In this document: positions 12,160-25,700 of the stretch, piece after piece | Layout of the letters: every line of letters begins with the position of its first letter | Position numbering within the stretch: position 1 is the first letter of the stretch | Assembly: GCF_964199755.1 (NCBI RefSeq) | Contig: NC_133907.1 | Span: forward strand, 5,709,001-5,773,000 | Length of the DNA: 64,000 bases | Source of the DNA: Larus michahellis | Lineage: Eukaryota > Chordata > Aves > Charadriiformes > Laridae | Direction of reading: 5' to 3' | Notes under the pieces: generated by a model | Told to the model about the DNA's origin: nothing | Seen by the model: only the letters and a program-made list of their open reading frames with translations | The model's database searches: none | Made by a program: the position numbers and the translations under genes

Positions 12160-14825
12160 CCTTCACAGCCAAGGCTGATGGGGCAGAAATTGGCAAATGG
12201 GGCTGGAAACCAGGACATTGGGTGGACACTTTGTTTTATATACCATTTTTATTGTTTCCCCACATACTTGATTACATTGGCCGTTGACCTAGCGAGGTGA
12301 AATATTGGACAGCAGGTGCTGGGGCAGCTTGCCTTCATTGTGGTGTTACTGAGGAGCACAAAGAAAGGTCTCTGGGTGGAAGGTGCCAAGAAATCAAACA
12401 TTGCAAGAAAGCGAACATCGGTTTCTTTGCCCTGCAGCCATGCTTTCTTCAGAACATCACAGGGACAGCCGCTGCCATGTCCACGCCGGCGAGAAGCTGC
12501 TGTGGTTTGTGTTGCTCTCCCAGCCAGGTGGCTCAGACCAGAAGGGATGAGACCTGCATGTGTCGCACTGAAGAAGTTCTTGGCAATAGAGCAGGGATGC
12601 CCTCCGTTTCCATCAGGCCTGGGTAAGTCTGTTGAAGGCAACAGGAGTGTTTCTGTTGGGTTCAGGGAGTTTTAGACTAGACAGAAGATCAGGCTTTTTT
12701 TTAAGGTATCTCCTCTGACTTCCAGTATGGCCTACGTACAACAATTTCTTCCTCTCTCTAACCAATTCTTGATCAAAAGGCACTGCCGATATTTATTACA
12801 ACTGGTAGAAAAAATGATGGGTGATGTCCACCGTCTTTGATAACGTCTCTACAAGCAATGAAAGCATTCATGGAAGGGAGTCGCAGACTGTCTCCTTCCT
12901 GTGCTTGGGGTCCATTGTGTTCTCCTGGCTTCCTTTTGGCTGGGAGAACAGAGCGTGGACTCCACGGAAATGCCATCTAAGCGCATCCTCTGTGGTCTCG
13001 CCCAGCTCTCCTTCGTGCTCTGTGTTCTGACTTACCCCCTCCCCCTGATATTTGTGATTTCCACTTTGAGGCATGACCAGTCTTCCAGAGAGGGTTGAAT
13101 TGCCCATTTCAGTTTGAGTCCCTTGGCAATGGGATCAGGTGTTCAGCACTTGTTGAAACACCTGCTGCCCGGGGAGGCAACCATTGTCCTTTGTGCATCG
13201 GCAAAGTGAGTTATTGGGCGCTGGTTCCAGGTGCATCTTGACACGTTCAAAGCCTTTGGCTCTCACCAGCACTGTGTTGCTTTCCTTCTCAGCATGACAG
13301 AGAAACGCCAAGGAGAAAAGCAGGGTTTCGGACACGTCGTGCATTTCCATTGAAGGCATCCAGATAGCAGTGTCAAAAGAAAATATGAAGATATACGTCT
13401 AGCAGCCCACCAAGGGAGAATAGGATTTACAGTTCTACGCTGATGTATGCAGCCCATTTAGAGGCAAGAAATGTGTTCAGAAAAGTAAATCCATTGCAAA
13501 GTTTGTAACCTGCAGACAAGTGCCCTGGGGTTGCTGGAAGCGTTTCATGGCATCTGACATCAACGGGGGCACAGACACAACCTTAGAAAAGTCTCTGAGA
13601 AGTAAGTCTCCACTGTGTTTTAGAGCAGCAGTTGGAAACTGGCCCCTGCTAGGCCTTCTTCCAGCATAGGTCATATCAGCAGCTCTTCCTGAAGCAGTAC
13701 TGGATTTATCTGTGGAGAATTATTATCATTTACAGCGGCACAAGGGACTGGGGATAAGCTGCCAGGACGAGGTGGCACCGTGGTGCTTAGAGGTGGGTTT
13801 TCTCCTCCTGAAGAGCTGTTCTGGACGTGATGATCCCTGTGGAGGCTTAATTAGATGTCAACTTATAGCATAATGACTGATCAAGTTACTAGTACTGGCA
13901 TGGTGTGTTCTTTAACGGGAGTTATCTATAAATCTTACACTCCCGCTAGATAAGGTGTAAATCTCTCTGTCTGGGCTTAGCAGAGAGCCACCGAGTATAT
14001 CACCGGGAGGGAGGTGATGGCAGATTAAACCTCATGACGTGTTTTATACGGAAATGAAGAGAAGAAATGAATTACTTGGTGCTGCAGGATCTCACCGGGG
14101 TGACCTCCCAGAGCCGGGTCCTGCCGGGTGAGGTACCCAGGAGGGGATGAGTGAGGGCACCGTGGTGGCCACTAGCCCCAGCTGAGGCAGGGCTGGTTCA
14201 TGGGCAGCCACAGCGAAGGCAGCAGCCTGGAGGAGAGATCGGTGTGGCATGTCTGCAGTCTAGTGGAATGCATGGTTCTCCCACGGTGGGACAGGGCTGG
14301 GGTTGAGAAGCCTGTTCTCTGGGCAGGTGACAGTTCTTCTCACTCCAACCTTGCTGAAACCAGCAAGAACATTACTGAAATTATTACAATTTCCACTGGG
14401 CTCTCCACCAGCTGATCCCATGTCCTCCCTCGGCGTTTGCACAACCTCCGTGAACCTTTGGGGAGCAAGAGCCACTCATCCCAAGAGTTGCAGTTATGCA
14501 GGTATCTCCAAAAGCAGAATTTACCATTACACGTCTTAGATTTCTCCTCATCTCCACTTCTGTCCGTACCATGTAATTAAATAGATCAAGCTGTCTCTTT
14601 TGGACTTGACGTTGGCTTTTCCTGGGTGTTGAGCAAGAGAGCTGGCTTCAGCCTGCTGGGACCATGTGCCTTGTGCCTGAGGCTCGAGGGCTTATCTAGA
14701 CTTTCAAATTTATTAGCGAAACTATTTGTATTGGCAGATATCAGAAACACTCAGGGATTAGGTTATATTACAGTAATTACCCAGCCCTTTCATTCTTTCT
14801 GTTTTTTCCTCTTTCTCGGTCACGA
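12160..14825. other. Divergent intergenic region between TENP and BPIFB6
   Basis: About 2.7 kb between the two divergent promoters. No exon or repeat was recognised. The densely overlapping open frames on both strands at 12249-12675 have no recognisable motif. Shared regulatory elements for both genes could lie here, but none could be identified by eye. Confidence 0.4.
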
Positions 14826-14834
14826 TTTATATAC
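14826..14834 (+). promoter_or_regulatory. Possible TATA box of BPIFB6
   Basis: TTTATATAC about 670 bases before the BPIFB6 start codon. The ATG exon of BPIFB6 seems to begin at a splice acceptor (pyrimidine tract, then AG at 15425-15426), which implies a leader exon downstream of this box. Its donor is not clear. Confidence 0.25.
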
Positions 14835-15497
14835 AGGCTGTTTCTTGTCTCTCTCCCGGAGATCAGTGCAAAGGTTGGATAACCTCTGGGGAATCTCTGC
14901 TGGAGAAGAACCGGGCGAGGTGACGGCAGGGCCCTTCCCTGCAGGAGTCCTTGTCATTTGAGAAGCGGGAGGCCGAGCCAGAGAAGACCAGTGGAGCTGT
15001 GTCCATAGCCCATGTAGCCACTGCCACAGTGGCTCTCCCTCTGCTCCTGGGGCTAGGGCTTGGGGTGGCCCTGAGACCCTGCAGGCCATGTGCTCCATCA
15101 GGCAGCTCCAGCCCTTTCTCCACGGCAGGTTTTAGGCATCATGAGCAGCTCTGGCTCTTGTGGAAGGAGAAGGTTTAGTGCCCTGCTTGGGTACCAGCCA
15201 CGAGGAGGGTGGTGCAGGGAGCTGGCACATCTTGATGGGGCTGCTCTGGGGTATTCAGGCTTTTCAATGCTGGGGAGTAATTCTTGTGGTCAGGCTGTGT
15301 TTTGGCTGGTGTAGCTCTGACAGACTTGCACGGAGCCCTCCTTGCTTTCCTCTAGCATGAGTACAGCTTTTAGCCCCCGAGGTACGGTTTGGGAACCACC
15401 TCCAACTCATCATCTCTCTCTGTCAGTTGAAACCAACACACTCCTGCAAGTCTCTGCCACCTCTGGAGCTCTGTGAGCAGCTGTATCAGATCGGAAG

Positions 15498-18400
15498 ATG
15501 TCCGGGATTTGGTGCATTTTATTCCTTGGTGGCTGGCTGGCGTGGTCGGGAGGAGCTGATGGCCCGGGAGCTGTCATCAGGATCGATCTTGGAACGATTG
15601 ATCACGGTAAGCGCTCAGCCACGTTAGCGTCTGTGCATGGACATGAGTCTGTCCGTCCGTGCGGACAAGCGGGCAGCAGCGCAGTGGTCGTGTCACCCCG
15701 AGCACATCCCATCCCCGAGCACCACCAACCAGGTGGGCTCCAGGCGCTGCCCTTAGTCCACAGCAGGAGCCGCTTCCCTGGGGTCTGCACGTCCCGTGTG
15801 GGATGCTGCAAGCAGGACCCCGCGGCTGTGACACCCTGATGTGGGCACGCGGGTTGTCTCACCGGTGTGCGGGAGGTTGAGTTGGGAACCTGAAAATACA
15901 CCCTGTGTCTCGTGTCTAAAATCACAATGTGTGCGCCCGCCGAGCTCCAACCGTTGCCTGAGGGTGGCAGAGACTGCTGGTAATCCGAATTTACAATCCG
16001 AATTTTAAAAAGCTTCCTGACGGTGCCTGTGCATGTTGGAATGGGAATATGTTAATAACAACGTTTTACAGGGTATTGTGGGGGGTGCTGAGTCCCCTCA
16101 CCCTCCAGCACAGGCTCCGCCCTGGGGGGTTTGTCCTAAATTCCTCATCTTGTGCAAATCTTCCAGCGATCTCCGCTGCTCTGAATGAGAGTGATGTTCT
16201 GCAGAAAATGGCAGAGGAAGCCGCAAAAAAAAAGCCAAACGCCAAACCCATCAAAGGCATCTCGGGGTGAGTGATGATCAGCAGCGACACACCGCGAGCC
16301 TGAACCTGGGAACGAGAAAATAAAAGCAGAAGGTTGGGAAGTGTCAGCCCGGAGGCAGAAACGAATCACTCCCCGCTAACAAGTGTGATATTAAAGCCAG
16401 TGATTTTCTGCATGGTTGTGTCTGCAAATACGTGGAGAAACTATAACTTAAAGGCAACAAAGCGCGTCGGCTCCTGCTTCAGCGCTGGCTGGGGGCTGCT
16501 GCGGTGGCTCTGCGGCGCCGCGGGGGGTTTGCTCTCAAAGCCAGGGGGTGCCCGGCTTTTGTCAACGTTATCCTGAGGGGACCCCGGAATTTCTGGGGGA
16601 TCACGGCCCTCCATCCCGTGAATTCATTCTGGATGAAAGGGTGGACAAATTTTGAACACCAAAGCATTTTTTTTTTTTTAATTTTTTTCAAAATCGATCT
16701 GTGCAATCTTTTAGTTAGGAAGAAACACGTTTCTAAATTTAAAAGTGGTTTTAGATGGAAAATTTAAACAAGAGGTGGGAGAATGAAGATGGTGATGGCG
16801 ATATCAGTGATAGGTGACTTTGACATAAGAAGCCTGACCTGGCTGCTCTGGGGGCTCCGCTTTCCCAGCTCTTTTCTTCTGTTTGTTTGTTTGTTTGTTT
16901 TTCTTTTTTTCCCTGCAGGTTCAAAGTGAAAGATCTCCGTCCTCCGGTGATATCGCTGGCGCTCTCGCCAGGCTCGGGGGTCTTCATGGCTGTCTTAGTC
17001 CAAATGACCATCGCTGGGAAAAGGTGAGCGGGAGCCGATGCCCGTGGGGGAGAGCCGCTGGTGGGGCTGGGGTGGGCTCGCTCGCTGCCGGGGGTCTGTC
17101 CCGCGATGACCGAGCTTTGCTCTGAGCAGCTTTATAGGAGGAAACATAGAAATCGCTGTGGCCGCAAACCTGACGGCGAGCAGTGTGCTGGGGCAGGACG
17201 GCGCGGGCACCCCCAGGTTCAGCTCCAGGAACTGCCACATCGCTCCCGTTAGCGTTAAAACCAACCTCCCCAGCAGGTGAGTCCCAAAGGACAGCATCGA
17301 TGCTTCGCCGATATTACTAATCCCTGAGCGGCAGGTAACGGCATTGTTAAATCTTTCAGTCTCCAGGTGCCGGTTTCCACAGAACACGGATACTTTTCAC
17401 TGTTCATTTTTTCCACTAAGAAAACCAAAAAGTTTTATGGACAAATTCAGGCCAGCTCTATCCGTGCCATTCCATGCAATGTTCGTCTTCGGCATTAGTC
17501 CTCGTTTAAGTGCTGTACTCTTGGGGTATCAAAGCTTCTTTTAGGTGTGGAAACCTTTAGCTTTGTTTAGAGCCAGAAGATGGCATTCTTGAGAAAAGGT
17601 TTCTTAAAGAGAGAAAACACCTTTTATTAGATATGAGGCATATTTTGGCTTAATCCATACCAGATAGGTTTCTTTAGCGCTTGACTTTGTTGCCTTTTGA
17701 CCTTTAGTAAATAATTATTGCTCTGTGTCGGCTGACGCGTTGCCTCTGCCCAGCATGCGGCCCAAAGTCATGAGCAAGTTTCTGGATGGCACCCTCCAGA
17801 AAGTGCTGCCAGGGCTGGTAAGTGCCATCCTCCTCCCATCCTTCTTTCCCGGCGATCATCTCCTCCTCCTCCTCACTGCATCGCAACAGGTTTCACGGTT
17901 TTGCCACACAAAGGAGCTTGCAGGCTGGTAAAAAGGGAGAATTTTGAGCAGTTACTGGTTTTATGCAGTCAACACTGGCGGCAAAGGCACCGTCGCTGCC
18001 GAAAGCCTCCTGGTCCCAGCCGCGCGGGTGGGGATGCGATGCTCGCACAGAGCTGATCTCGATGCTGAGCACCCTTGTTCCTGAAGGCTTGTCAGAGGGC
18101 AGACTTGCAGCCTCTTAACATGCGTCATGAAGTCAGGCTCGTTCAGGGAGATATCTGAGGGGGGGTCTGGCCTTGTTCTTTGCTCAGCTTAAGGCAGGTT
18201 TACTCCAGAGTAACCTAATTCAACCAGGGACAGAGGAAACTGAGGCAAACCCTGGTCTGGGTAATTAATCGTGGAGGATCCTGGTGCTTCAGGGTGGGAG
18301 ATGCCCTGGTCTGGCAGCCATGAAGCTCTGCTCCCACCAGAAGCCTCTGTGCGAGGTTTTCTCATACTTTCTTTTCACCCTACAGCTCTGTCCAGCTGTG

Positions 18401-21400
18401 GATGCGGTGCTCAACCTTGTGAATGCAAAATTCACCACCTTGACTTGTAAGTTGACATCCATCCATCATCTCCTTCCCTTCCCCTGACAAGGGGAAAGCA
18501 CAGATCTATCATGGAGAACAGACGATCTGCTCAGCCCTGACTAGGACCAGGCAGGGACAAATCCCGACAGGGGCCACACGAATATCCCCCCCCTGCTTCG
18601 GTGCAGATTCAGGAGAGTCTGGCACCACAGAAGCTGGCAGGGAGGCAGGAGCCCACTGAAGCCGTAAACGGCACGTGGCGCTGGTGAACCGGCGGTTTGA
18701 TGCTGGTGAGCGCTCTCCCTGTGGTGCAGAGCGTGCGCCTTCTCTGTCTAAGCATCCCTCTTTGTTTCCATGCAGCCGAGATCCCTCTTGGGACTGCCGG
18801 GACCCTCCAGTACGCTTTGCTGAACCCCCCCGTGACGAATGAAACTTTCGTAGAGCTGGATTTGAAGGTGAGTGTTGCTGCCTGGTGCTGGGTCTCGGAG
18901 AGGTGATATTTCTGATATCCATTTGCTCGGAGGCGTTGTCCTTCTCAGCCTTGGGCAGCAGAGGTTTGGGAGGGTGCAGACGTGTGCTGGCTGCATTATA
19001 TCACCTAACCACCTCCTCGGCTCATCATTTTCTATGAAGTTTATTGCTTCATTTAATTGCTGAGACTACGGAGCAAAGCATCTAGTACCTTCTACCTGAT
19101 CTAAATGCAAATCCTGGAAATGGACCTGTGCTCTCTGACATGGTTCTTCTTACCGGTCCTTTTAGACCATTCTCCATCAAAAGGAGGGAAACGAGGTTGA
19201 CCTTCCCACAGACCAGCCGTCTCTTGGTTCTCTGCCACCGAAGAGGGATGCTGCTACCCAACTCATCCTGTCTGCAAACTTCTTGACCGCTGAGCTCTCT
19301 GTTCTGCAGGCATCCTTCAACCTGAACATAAGCAATAACATGGTGGGTGGTTTGGGCTTGAGATTTTCCTCAAGAAACCACTAAAGAGATCTACACCCAT
19401 GTTTGAGGCAGATCTGTATGCTGGCCATGCCTCTTCCCTTCCCATGTTAAACTACCCCCACCTGAGTTCACTAGGTCCCTGCGCTGTGACACTGTCTCAA
19501 CAGGTTCTTGGGCTTCCCCCACTGGTGACCACGATGCTTGGAGCCCTCATCCCCGAGGTGGGTAGACGTTGCTTGATCCTGCTGCTCTGTGGGTCATCTC
19601 AGGCTACTTAATGGTGGCAGTTAAAGCCTCTCTCCATTCACATAGACATGTTGGGTACCTTTCCCCCAGTGTCAAACTGGTGGTCTCTTTATTTTATTAG
19701 TAAACTTTTATTAATAAGATTATTTAAAGGACATACTATTGAGCAGTACGGATCAGCTTGACTGAGTCCCACTGATTTTGGTGAATGTCATCGATGCTCA
19801 GCACCCACCAGGATAATCCCCAGAGCAGTGAACTGGGAAGGAGAGGGAATGTCACCCCTTTACTTTGACTCTCCACAGATTTCCAGGGTGCTGCCTCCGT
19901 CACAACCAGTGGTGATTGAAGTGCAAGAAGCTAAAGCACCAGTGATGACCATAACCCGGGAGAAAAGCTTTGTGCAGCTCTTCAGCACCACCGAGTTTTG
20001 GGTTTCCCCATCAGACTCTGCTCCGGAATCCCTCTTTGTCCTGGATGTTGTGAGTTGAAGCCCTTTGCAGTTGGCGAGGGCTGAACGTGGTTGTCCCTGC
20101 CCCGAGCCAGCAAACCCGCACCAACACGGGAGCGAGAGATCGGGGGACAGTGGGCAGGGATGTCTGCTGGGGACGATGCTTGGTCCTGCGGGGCTGGAGC
20201 GGTCAGGGGGACCGGGGTCCTGGTGGGGACTCCCTTTCCCTTTCCCCTTGCAGCACAGCAACCTGGAGGCACAGTTTGCCGTTGCAGAAGAAAAGCTGCG
20301 GCTCTCCCTCGCTCTGCAAAGGTAACGCTGCTGCAGGTCCCCAGTGCCACCACCAGCAGCGTGACAGTCCCTGGGCTGCTGGAGAGGCCACACGCTGCGT
20401 CTCACCCGTGCATTTTCAGCAGGAACCTTTGCTGTCTCTGCATGATGTTTTTATAGTTTATACTAACAGCTATTTAAAAATAGATGAAGGTCAACGTGAC
20501 ATAATCTAAACCTCAAACCTGTTTGGGTGTTTTGGTTTTTTTTGCCCTTTAAGTTTGAAGAGCTGAACTTTGGTTCGGGATGGAGAAAATGCTCTCGGTG
20601 GGAAGCAGCCCCTTCCTGGAGGGTGGCTGGTGGAGCCGCGGCACCTCTGGTGCAAGGGAAGGGGGGGGTTTGCTGGAGGCCAAGATCTGGGTGAGGAGTT
20701 TGCTGAGGGCGACAGGGCAGCTCGCCAGGAGGCGGACGACTCCGTGCCTTTCCTCTCCCTGCAGTGTGTCTCGGATGGCCTTGGCTTCCTCCTCCCTCGG
20801 GATGTTTGACGTGAGTTGGGTGGTCCGCGCACGGCGTGGGGCTGGGGTCGTCGCTGCGAGTCTCAGCGCTGGTGGTTCGTGTGATGCGGTACCAAGAATT
20901 TGCTCCCCAGAGCCCCATTCCGCTGCTTTCATGATCAATAACAGATTTGTTAAAAAAAAACAAAAAAACACCCAAAAGAAAACCAAAGTGAACGCTGAAG
21001 ATTGAAATGGTATTTCAAGGAATAACATTTCAAGGAATAACAAATGACAAATCAACTGCCAAAACCATTTGCCCACAGGCATGAATGCTCTGGAAGGGCT
21101 CCCTGCTCGTATCCCACGATGTTCGTTCCCGGGAGAGGTCGTGTGCGCCGGAGGTTCATTTTCCTCATCTCCCTCTGATCCTGATGCTGAGACAGAGATG
21201 TTTGGGAGGGCGAGTGCTGATAACGGCTGTCTCGCAGCAGGGCTTTGGGCTGCGAGGAGGGCGCCCAGCACCGACTGCAGGGCAGAGAGCTGCTGGGGCA
21301 GGGAACAGTCTCATCTAGGGCAGTTTTCATGGAAATTTAAAATTTCTCAAAAGTTCCCATTCTTGCAATCGTCCTGTAGTTGGAGAGGGCGCTGGGCGCA

Positions 21401-22639
21401 TTGGTGGGGGGAGCCCAGTGGATGTGGAGCGACGGGCATTTTACACCACTTCTCTGTGTTCCAGGAGCTGCCGCTGAAAGGAGTTTTAGCAGATGTTATA
21501 CACGAGGCTTATGTGCCATCGATCAACAGTAAGCACGGCTACGGCTTCATCTGAGGGTTCTCTGTCTGCACGGGGAAAATAGTTCTCATTTCTTTTCCTA
21601 TAGACTGTTGTTATCTTTTTTTTTTTTTTTTTTGGTGGTGGTGGGGAATTGGCGTTGCCTGGCTGACCTTGCGTGCTTTTCCTGCCCTCGAGGCTGCAAG
21701 GGACTCTGCCAGGAAAATCTCTTGCCGTTGCCGTTTTGCACCGGCGGGGTCTGCAGTGGGAGCTGGAGGAGGGCGATGCCCCCTGGCCGGGGCTCTGGCG
21801 TGACCACTCCTTCACGGGCAGGAGAGGTCTGCCCGCACACAACAGACACAATCGCAGGATCATAGAGTTGGAAGGGACCTCTGGAGATCATCTAGTCCAA
21901 CCCCCCTGCCAGAGCAGGGTCACCTAGAGCAGATTGCACAGAAACGTCGTTTTTGTGACCCACTGCGAAGGATGCAGGCTTCTCCTCTGAAGCCTCTTTG
22001 GGTGTTATTCCTGTCCGCAAAATCAAAACCTCTTGCCATGAACGACTGCGAACAGATTTCATGAGATCTTTGCCTTTCTGAAGTCTCCAAAAATCGACCT
22101 GCCCCTCTTTACCCTGCCCGAAAACAGCCACAGTGTCAGTAAAAAACCCCAACCCGGAACATTAATTTATCTGTTTAACTCATACGGAAAGTATGCCAAA
22201 AGCAGAGATTTTATGAATGCTAAGATAAAAAAAATACAGGAATTCCAGCCCTGCCAATTTCCCAAGTGTTCCCAAGCCCCCTTGCCAGCCCTTCAGCAGG
22301 CGTAGGCAAGCAGGGAAGCACCGGAGATGCTGGCAGCACCTGCCATGGCCGGAGCATCTCTGATGGCAGCTCCTGCTCGTTCCAGGGGAGCTGCGTGGAG
22401 GGATCCCCTTGCCCGACCTGCTGGGCATCACCTACCAGCGGGTGAACATCAGCGGGTCCGAGGTAGGCAGCGAGAAGCTCACCCACCTGGTGCTTCTGCT
22501 GTGTCACCCCTGGGGTTAGTGCTGTTACCCCCGTCGCATCCCCGAGCACAGGAGCAACTGCTAAATCCTGCCCGTGCACTTTTTATTTTTAAATCTGCAG
22601 AACGCTCTAGTGCTGGACGTGCCCGTCACGGAGACCTGA
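15498..22639 (+). CDS. BPIFB6: BPIFB6, two-domain BPI-fold protein
   Basis: Coding exons: 15498-15606, 16167-16266, 16919-17023, 17130-17276, 17754-17817, 18386-18446, 18776-18867, 19166-19342, 19504-19557, 19879-20049, 20254-20321, 20765-20810, 21465-21528, 22386-22462, 22601-22639. They total 1374 nt, or 457 aa, close to the mammalian length. The orthology is clear from the N-terminus (LNESDVLQKMAEEAAKKKP, then KPIKGI) and from SFIGGNIEI, MSKFLDGTLQKVLPGL and LILSANFLTAEL, all near matches to human BPIFB6 as I recall it. The signal peptide is about residues 1-20. The BPI disulfide would join C140 and C177, and there is a glycosylation site at N118. Mammalian BPIFB6 is reported at the endoplasmic reticulum, where it affects secretory traffic. 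Whether the bird protein is retained or secreted cannot be read here. The exon at 19166 takes its upstream acceptor because the extra 48 codons match the human protein. Confidence 0.92.
21857..21941 (-). mobile_element. CR1 LINE 3' tail in a BPIFB6 intron
   Basis: The plus strand reads ATCATAGAGTTGGAAGGGAC and then the ATCTAGTCCAACC motif that marks the 3' end of avian CR1 in reverse. About 85 bases of a severely 5'-truncated copy remain. Confidence 0.85.
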
Positions 22640-22784
22640 GGAGCGGGGAGGTACGGCTGCAACCCGCCGCCGCTGCCAGGACCCAGCAGGACCGGCCGGG
22701 AGAGGCAGCAGCAAGGGTGCCGGAGTCCCTGGGGCATTTCTCCCTCTTTCCTTCACTTTTTAATAATTTGACTCCACAAGCCGA

Positions 22785-22790
22785 AATAAA
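22785..22790 (+). terminator. Polyadenylation signal of BPIFB6
   Basis: AATAAA about 146 bases after the BPIFB6 stop codon, giving a compact 3' UTR. Confidence 0.7.
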
Positions 22791-25700
22791 AACATCCCGT
22801 CGCCCCATGACGAGACTCTGGCCTGCCGTGTGTCTAGTGGAGCCGGCCGGGTGTGTCTGGGCAGAGGTTGTGTTTCTTGGAAGGATTGTTCCCTAAATGA
22901 ATCACTTTTGCAGCAGAAATAGCCGGTTTATTAGCACCCACGTCTCCTGCGGGATTGGGGTACCAGAATGGCCCCCTCCCTGCTCCCAGGGGGAGCCAGG
23001 GATCTCGGCTGCTCCCACGTGCTGCCAGGGAGTGTGTCTGTAGTCGTGTGTGGGGAATCAGGACTGCTCAGAATGAGTGAAGGGTGGGCATTTAGGCATC
23101 GCCGTGCGTTTTTTAATATTTCAGAAGTGCCGAGCATCGTGGTTTATCGGCTGCATTGCAGATATTGATCCCAAGCGTGTAGTTCACTGATTGCGGGATA
23201 ATTGCCTGTCATTAGTAAGTCAATAAACAGCTTCGATCCTGATTTCATCGAGCCGACATGATTTGAACGTTTTTTCCTGGTTGACAGGTAGCTGGGGCAG
23301 AATTAAGGATATCTTTTGAAAAGATCATTGTGTTTTTAAGAAATTGTCCCCGAGAAAACCTCGCTGTGAGGCACACTCTGAGAAATCCATTTTGTTTTCT
23401 TGCGTGCGCTGTCAGACCCAGCAGGCATTTGTTCTGCAACGCGTGTAAGGAATTGTCCCCGTCAGGAGTCCTAAGCAATGAGGAAGGCAGCCATAAAACC
23501 AGCTCCCCGTGAGGACTGGTGTTTATGGTGCCTTCTCTCTTCATTTCACTGCAAACGTTGTCAAGGCCAAGCACATTTTTTTTTTTTAAAGAGATTTCCC
23601 TTATTGTTCTTGCATTAGCTAACAAACAATAGAACAGTTTGAGTCTGAATTCCCTTAAGAAGAACAAAAACTGAATCGAAATATCTGTGTACGGCCCTCC
23701 TAGGAGAAATCAAGGCTGCAAATCTCAGGGAGCACCTAGTTAGTTTTTCACGGAACATTTAACCAAGCTGTCAAGCTGCACTGTCACGTAACTGGTATTT
23801 GATGACCTGGGGCACTTGGTGGAGATGCAGCCTCCAGACATGTGCAGGCACCAGCGTTGTCCCCTGGAGCTGGACACGGACCCCAGCAGCTCTGGTCCCT
23901 CCAGCAGCGGGGGATGTACCAGTCTCTCGCAGTTAGCTGTCCCAGAGGAACGACAGAGCAAACCAGGACTGCCCTGGCTCAGGGGTCCCTGCAGAGACGG
24001 TTTCCTCGGGCAGAAGGGCCACTTCTGGACCAGGCCATCAAGGGGAGAGCAGAGCAGAACCGACCATCTCATTTTTCAACGTGGGCTGATGCGTTTCACT
24101 TTGCCTGCGCTGGCCAGAGCCTACTGCCCTCTTGCTAACGTCAGGCTCTCTAATGCTTTGCGGAGGTATGTCCCTCTTACTGCCTGCCCTGATGCCTCCG
24201 TGTCCAGGTGAGCTGAGCATCAAAGCAGCGACTGTCGACATCCGTCCCATTCTTCTCCCTTTGACCAAGCCCGCTCTGGTTTACTCTATGTTTCTATCCT
24301 CACGTGGTGATTTGTCTTTGCGTTCTTGGGGCTTTGAAAGTTGCTTTAGCGAGACCTGGGCCTCACAATGTCATTCTCTTTATGGGAATCTGCTTCAGTT
24401 TATCCAAACTATTTAGTTGTGAGAGACCTCTGCATTCAGCAACAGCTGGTGAGAGGCCAAGTTACTGTCATGTCTGAAAGGTCACTGCTCAGAAGCTATT
24501 CTCTGCAGTGCCAAAGTGCCCCTTTGCCATGTGCTGACCATTATCAGGTCTGTCTTTACGGTAATTTAGGTTTCGTACAGTGATTGCCCAAAGTATAAAG
24601 TGATTCAGGAGGGATGATAACATAATATCATCTTGTTAACACTCTCTTCCACCTTATCAAATGTCATGATCTAGCCATGACAGCCAGGCTTTGTGCTCCC
24701 GAGGTGCCTGGCTGATCAAGTTGCAAGAAGAGTGACAACTCCTTAAGTACTTTGGCACCTTTGCCATCCCTTCCTTGGCCTTTAGCTAAGATATTTTTTA
24801 AAGCTGGAATTAATGTGTGACAAAAGCTGGCTAATCTGCTGGAACTACTTATTTCCAAGTTTGCAGAAAGCATTAACTCTGTGCAAGCATTTTTTTGAGC
24901 TATTATTCTTCAAAGCTGAGGAGCAGCCCATCCACCCTTGTCCTTGATGAGAACATCGGGGGAGTGAATAGTTCACTGCTGTCCCCTTGGCCAGCGCATC
25001 CTCCCCTCCACCACGGACGGACTTTTCTGTGCATGTCAGGACACGATCCGCACACAGGGACCACATTTGGTCTGTGGCCCACAGAGGAAGGTTTTCTTTT
25101 TCCTGCCCCGAAGACCTCCTGCTGTGGTGCAGCTCAAGGCAGTGGCTCCGTGTACGCGGGAGGTGCCGGTGATTGGGGCGAAAGGGAGAAAACCAGCGTG
25201 GCTGCGGGTGCGCGTGACTTGTTGGCTCAGCAGAAATTTTTCTCCTTTTCTCCTGCCTGTAGAAGTAAATTATCAGACAGTAAATGAGCCACGGTGGACC
25301 AGGTGAGACACAATTTTTCAGCACAGAAAAAACCTGGCTAGAAATCTGAGAGGGTGAGGGCCTGGATGGGTCTGACCCTGGGCAGCTGCATGGCTGTTCC
25401 TCTCCTGCAGCACACTTGTTGCATGGGGTGGTGTGGCAGGGAGGCCGCCTCTCTTGGTATGCCCACACTGGGATCAACAGTCCCTCCAGGACTTCAAAAT
25501 GATGCAGAGCCAACAAGCTCCAGCCTGGGAGCTCCCTGGCTTCGTAGTCAATGGCATCACCCTCTCAACGGTATCTCCCCATGGCAGCGCATCCCACATC
25601 CAGTGCTCCTGGAGTGCTCTGAGGCAGAGATGATGGACCTAGAAACAGTGCCATGCCAGTTAGACCGGTGCAGCATTTCCAAACCAGATGGTGTTTCTCC

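Noticed and set aside
12249-12675. Overlapping open frames of 109-130 codons on both strands upstream of TENP
   Set aside because: No start context, splice logic or motif. Dense frames on both strands at once usually reflect composition.
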